A stretch of 15,850 nucleotides of DNA from CAYRFQ01 sp964423615 (GTDB lineage: Bacteria; Planctomycetota; Planctomycetia; Gemmatales; Gemmataceae): assembly GCA_964423615.1 (NCBI GenBank), contig CAYRFQ010000142.1:1-15850 (forward strand), read 5' to 3'. The notes beneath the pieces are model-generated. The model saw only the letters and a program-made list of their open reading frames with translations, made no database searches and was not told the DNA's origin. Numbering within the stretch: position 1 is the first letter of the stretch; every line of letters starts with the position of its first letter. A program made the position numbers and the translations under genes. Below, piece by piece: positions 12,977 to 15,850 of the stretch.

Positions 12977-14347
12977 ATGATAACATTCGCTCTGGCATCC
13001 CTCACCACCATCATTCCCCTCGTTTTCCTGGTGCCTGGCGTTGCTCAATCTCAAAAACCAGACTTTGTCCGTCTGAAAGAGTGGTTCAACAGACACAACC
13101 GGGACAACAACGGAAAGCTCTCGCCACAAGAACATCCGAACGCCGCGGTCTTGAAGAAAGCTGACAAGGACGGTGACAACCAGTTGACATTGACTGAAGT
13201 GACGGCGTTCCTTCGGTCACAGTCCAAGGGACAACGAAGGCGGATCAGGGGAGCATTGCCGAAGACGGTCGTCATGCAACGAACAAAGGGCCTGGCATAC
13301 GTCAAGGAATCAGGAGCCGATCACCAGTTGCTCTCGCTCGACGTCTACGCACCAAAACAAGGCAAGGACCATCCGGTGATGGTCTTCATCCATGGCGGTG
13401 GCTGGAGAAAAGGGGACAAAGCCAACGCCGTTGTCTCGCGCATCAAGGCTCCACATTTTGTGGGAGCGGATTACGTTCTGGTAAGCATCAATTACAGACT
13501 ATCGCCAAAAGTCCAGCATCCAACACACGTCCAAGACGTTGCGAAGGCTCTGGCGTATGTCCACGAGCACATCGCCAACTACGGTGGCGATCCCAATAAG
13601 ATGTTCATCATGGGACATTCGGCGGGGGCACACCTCGCGGCACTCGTGGCCGTCGATGAGCGTTATCTCCGAGCCGTGGGAAACGACTTGAATCTCTTGA
13701 GCGGAGTCGTCCTTCTCGACAGCGCGGCGTACGACATTCCACGATTCGTCAACGACCTCAAGGCGGGTCCGACGATGGTGGCGATGTACAAAGCCGCGTT
13801 TGGTCCGGAGAAAAATTGGAAATTGGCTTCGCCTCTAACTCATGTCGCACCGCAAAAGAACATTCCACCGTTCTTGATCTTCCACACAGACAAGCGACTC
13901 GCCGGAGCAACACTCTCTCGTGAACTGGCAGACGCTCTCAAGAAGGCCGGTTCTCCCGCCAAAGCCGTCCACGCCTGGGACAAGGATCACGCGACGATGA
14001 ATAGCGACATCGGTCGTCCCGGAGACTGGGCGACAAAAATGGTCATGGCATTTTTGAAAGCCCCCAGGAACGTCACTCAACTCGCACCCGAGGGACGACC
14101 GGCCAAGGCAAAAGTCGCGGCCAAAGGGGGTCTCTTCGATAAGCTCGATAGCAACCGAGATAAGAAACTCAGTCGCAAGGAGTTCCAACGGTTACGGGCT
14201 GCCAAGAAACGGCCTAAACTGTTTGACGCGATCGACGCCGATCGAGACGGATTCATTACACGGGAAGAATCGCGAGCATTTCAGCGTCGCCGGACACCCA
14301 AATCCGAATCGACTTCACCGCGCCGAAAATTCGTAGAAGAACAGTAG
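12977..14347 (+). CDS. Secreted alpha/beta-hydrolase (carboxylesterase-like) with EF-hand pairs
   Basis: The protein has 456 residues. ATG 12977 follows AAAGGAG at about eight bases. Residues 1-25 form a signal peptide (MITFALASLTTIIPLVFLVP, then GVAQS). Two EF-hand loops lie at 41-52 (NRDNNGKLSPQE) and 63-74 (DKDGDNQLTLTE). The hydrolase domain covers about 100-362: oxyanion motif HGGGW (139-143), VSINYRLSP, nucleophile elbow GHSAGAH with Ser215, likely acid D305 (IFHTDKR) and His338 (KDHATMN). Two more EF loops follow at 391-402 and 420-431 (DADRDGFITREE). The catalytic layout fits the kynurenine-formamidase/BD-FAE-like esterase group; the substrate is unknown. Exported and calcium-responsive is inferred from the signal peptide and EF-hands. 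The IS4 remnant ends 37 bases upstream and may have removed or supplied its promoter. The 3' end overlaps the convergent protease gene. Confidence 0.9.
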   Translation: MITFALASLTTIIPLVFLVPGVAQSQKPDFVRLKEWFNRHNRDNNGKLSPQEHPNAAVLKKADKDGDNQLTLTEVTAFLRSQSKGQRRRIRGALPKTVVMQRTKGLAYVKESGADHQLLSLDVYAPKQGKDHPVMVFIHGGGWRKGDKANAVVSRIKAPHFVGADYVLVSINYRLSPKVQHPTHVQDVAKALAYVHEHIANYGGDPNKMFIMGHSAGAHLAALVAVDERYLRAVGNDLNLLSGVVLLDSAAYDIPRFVNDLKAGPTMVAMYKAAFGPEKNWKLASPLTHVAPQKNIPPFLIFHTDKRLAGATLSRELADALKKAGSPAKAVHAWDKDHATMNSDIGRPGDWATKMVMAFLKAPRNVTQLAPEGRPAKAKVAAKGGLFDKLDSNRDKKLSRKEFQRLRAAKKRPKLFDAIDADRDGFITREESRAFQRRRTPKSESTSPRRKFVEEQ

Positions 14348-14939
14348 AACCGCCAAAGACCAGAAGCACGACAACTGCAATCAACAAAATAGGGCCGGCT
14401 TGCTGGACCCGTTCCCAACTTGGACGTAGCGATTTGGGCATGAAGTGTTCGGCAATGCGGCTGCCGTCTAATGGCGGAATCGGAAGCATGTTGAAGGCCG
14501 CGAGGATCACATTCACAAACACAAACATCTCTAGGCCTGTCAAGACTGCGTCCTCGAGCGCTGGAGGCAAAATATGGATGCTTCCAAACAACACGATCAG
14601 CCCGACACAAGCCACCGCAAGACATACGTTTGAAATCGGTCCAGCGGCGGCACACATCATCAATCCCCACGACATGTTAACGCCTTTCCGGAACCGCAAG
14701 GGCTCGATCGGCACAGGCTTGGCCCACCCGAACCCACCCGCCAAGAGCGGAACGATGAACGTTCCTATGGGGTCCATGTGAACAAGCGGATCGAGAGACA
14801 AACGTCCCTGGAGCTTGGCCGTGTTGTCGCCGAACAACCAGGCACTCCAAGCGTGAGCCCATTCGTGCACCGTCAGCGAAAGGAGCAGTGGTATGAACAG
14901 AACAACGCGTTGGAACAACCAATCATCGGGAATCGACAT
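14256..14939 (-). CDS. Site-2-protease-type membrane metalloprotease (peptidase M50)
   Basis: The protein has 227 residues from ATG 14939-14937 (MSIPDDWLFQRVVLFIPLLL), a start that fits the family; a GTG at 14996 would add 19 residues, and neither start has a strong ribosome site. The zinc site HEWAH is at 25-29 inside the first membrane helix, and the third ligand is expected at D158 in PIPPLDGSRI. GRLSLDPLVHMDPIGTF and GWAKPVPIEPLRFRK are family blocks of the short bacterial S2P homologues, which lack a PDZ domain. Further hydrophobic segments lie at about 94-119, 133-153 and 182-204. It should cut within the membrane, on an unknown substrate; in other bacteria this class acts on anti-sigma factors or small membrane proteins. 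The last 30 codons lie antisense to the end of the hydrolase gene. Confidence 0.92.
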   Translation of the reverse strand: MSIPDDWLFQRVVLFIPLLLSLTVHEWAHAWSAWLFGDNTAKLQGRLSLDPLVHMDPIGTFIVPLLAGGFGWAKPVPIEPLRFRKGVNMSWGLMMCAAAGPISNVCLAVACVGLIVLFGSIHILPPALEDAVLTGLEMFVFVNVILAAFNMLPIPPLDGSRIAEHFMPKSLRPSWERVQQAGPILLIAVVVLLVFGGSTVLLRIFGAVKSIRIWVSGDAEMLAILPV

Positions 14940-15128
14940 AAAAGAAGTGTCTCTGGGACCGAAAGGAATGACCGGAAGAAAGTGCTGAGGAGTCACCTCT
15001 CGTTCGGGTAGTTGGCCGTGTCAGTGCTGTGTATGTGGAGTCGCTCTGTGCGAACCATTAAGGCGACTCTACAAACAATTCCGACAAGTCTTTGTTTACC
15101 CGTTATTGCCGTCAACTTGCAATCATCA

Positions 15129-15850
15129 TTACTTCTTGTTCGAAATTTGATTGGTGACACTGTCACCGACTTCCAAAGCAAGAACCGGCTGCGTTATCCG
15201 ACGTATTCGGCGTCCAATGGCGACATGGGCCTTTACTGCGGTGATTTGAATTTCGCCCAGGTACTTCGGTTGCTTTCCCTCGCGATAAACCATCAAGACG
15301 GATTTCTCGGAGAGTCCATCGTCGGAACCAAGGTCGATTTGGACGTAGTCCTTTTGAACTTTCAGAATTTTCCCTTCGATACGGATACCATCTCCTCCTG
15401 GCACCCTCAATCCTCGTTTCTTGATCTGTTGCTGGGCCACCTGCGCTTGCAATTGCCTAACCCTCTTGAGGAGTTGGTTCATGCGTTGCAAGGCGGCCGC
15501 CTTGCCTTGCGCGAGGACTTTTGCTTTCTGGCGGAGTTCCTCGTTTTCTCTGCGAAGTTTTTCGACCAGCTTCGCGGGATTACCCTGGCCAGCGTGTTGC
15601 TTCACCAACTGGCTGAGGTCCTCACACTTGGCCGCCATCACCTTGAGTTTGACTTCGGTGAGGACGAGTTGGTTCTGCAGTTTCTGATTCTGGCCCCGCA
15701 ATTGGTTGACGAGTTCCTCGTACTTTTTTCGTTCGAGTTTTAGTTGCGCCTCCGCCGTTTGAGCCATCAACGATGACGGGGTCACAAACAGAGTACTTAG
15801 TACTACAGCGCGAGGTCTTGCTTTCTGGTGCTCCTTAACTCCTACAATCT
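15129..15850 (-). CDS. Exported coiled-coil protein with a C-terminal beta domain, N-terminus off the window
   Basis: The stop is TAA 15131-15129. A GTG at 15785 and an ATG at 15767 are possible starts, but neither has a ribosome site. The frame stays open to the right edge and encodes a signal-like segment (KARPRAVVLSTLFVTPSSLM, then AQ), so the true start is probably just outside. A long coiled coil follows (from LKLERKKYEELVNQLRGQNQ to about QLQAQVAQQQIKKRG), rich in Q, L and K. The last 85 residues form a small beta domain with KVQKDYVQIDLGSDDGL, VYREGKQPKYLGEIQI and ALEVGDSV. Proteins with this coiled-coil plus SDDGL...VYR...YLGxIxVT domain recur in planctomycetes; no function is established that I know of. 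It lies about 190 bases upstream of the M50 protease on the same strand. Confidence 0.75.
   Translation of the reverse strand, partial: IVGVKEHQKARPRAVVLSTLFVTPSSLMAQTAEAQLKLERKKYEELVNQLRGQNQKLQNQLVLTEVKLKVMAAKCEDLSQLVKQHAGQGNPAKLVEKLRRENEELRQKAKVLAQGKAAALQRMNQLLKRVRQLQAQVAQQQIKKRGLRVPGGDGIRIEGKILKVQKDYVQIDLGSDDGLSEKSVLMVYREGKQPKYLGEIQITAVKAHVAIGRRIRRITQPVLALEVGDSVTNQISNKK

Noticed and set aside
13835..14188. 117-codon minus-strand frame within the hydrolase gene
   Set aside because: Shadow of a gene with clear catalytic motifs on the plus strand; no ribosome site.
15012..15743. 243-codon plus-strand open frame
   Set aside because: It is the antisense shadow of the coiled-coil protein; the minus frame has heptads, a signal-like segment and a recognisable C-terminal domain.

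Overview
The window most likely comes from a planctomycete (Planctomycetota). The best evidence is a membrane-anchored Ser/Thr kinase fused to a long WD40 region and translationally coupled to an ECF sigma factor. A large Calx-beta/RTX surface protein, an EF-hand-decorated secreted esterase and several worn-down insertion sequences fit the same phylum. No rRNA, tRNA or CRISPR array was seen. The assignment rests on gene architecture and not on a marker gene.

Layout. Positions 1-1643 (+) hold the 3' end of a large secreted Calx-beta/RTX protein with two near-identical 348-bp repeat units. After a 3' tail with a possible terminator, 2012-6264 is a mobile-element graveyard. In order it holds an ISAs1-type remnant, a complete-looking IS982-family element (2534-3660, 20-bp inverted repeats), a fragment of a membrane-protein gene cut at both ends, a second IS with 16-bp inverted repeats and a frameshifted transposase (4077-5555), the C-terminal stub of another ISAs1-like transposase, and a tyrosine integrase lacking its catalytic domain. 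The two sides of each complete IS do not match each other and show no target duplication, which points to IS-mediated rearrangement.

Positions 6377-10635 (-) form the core regulatory unit: the ECF sigma factor gene followed by the kinase-WD40 gene, overlapping by ATGA. The kinase has a transmembrane helix, a zipper of nine leucines at exact seven-residue spacing, and about 14 WD-like blades. A 72-residue protein of unknown function is encoded divergently at 11053-11271. Then comes about 0.7 kb without a convincing gene, and 11958-12939 holds parts of two IS4-type elements in opposite orientation, one joined to the inside of the other.

Positions 12977-14347 (+) encode a secreted alpha/beta-hydrolase with EF-hand pairs at both ends. 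Its 3' end overlaps by 92 bp, tail to tail, a site-2-protease-type (M50) membrane protease gene (14256-14939, -). Upstream of the protease on the same strand is an exported coiled-coil protein whose N-terminus runs off the window.

I found no convincing new multi-gene system. The most interesting items are the sigma/kinase/zipper/double-propeller unit, the IS mosaic with hybrid flanks, the run of single-base homopolymer shifts confined to dead mobile genes, and the convergent hydrolase/protease overlap.
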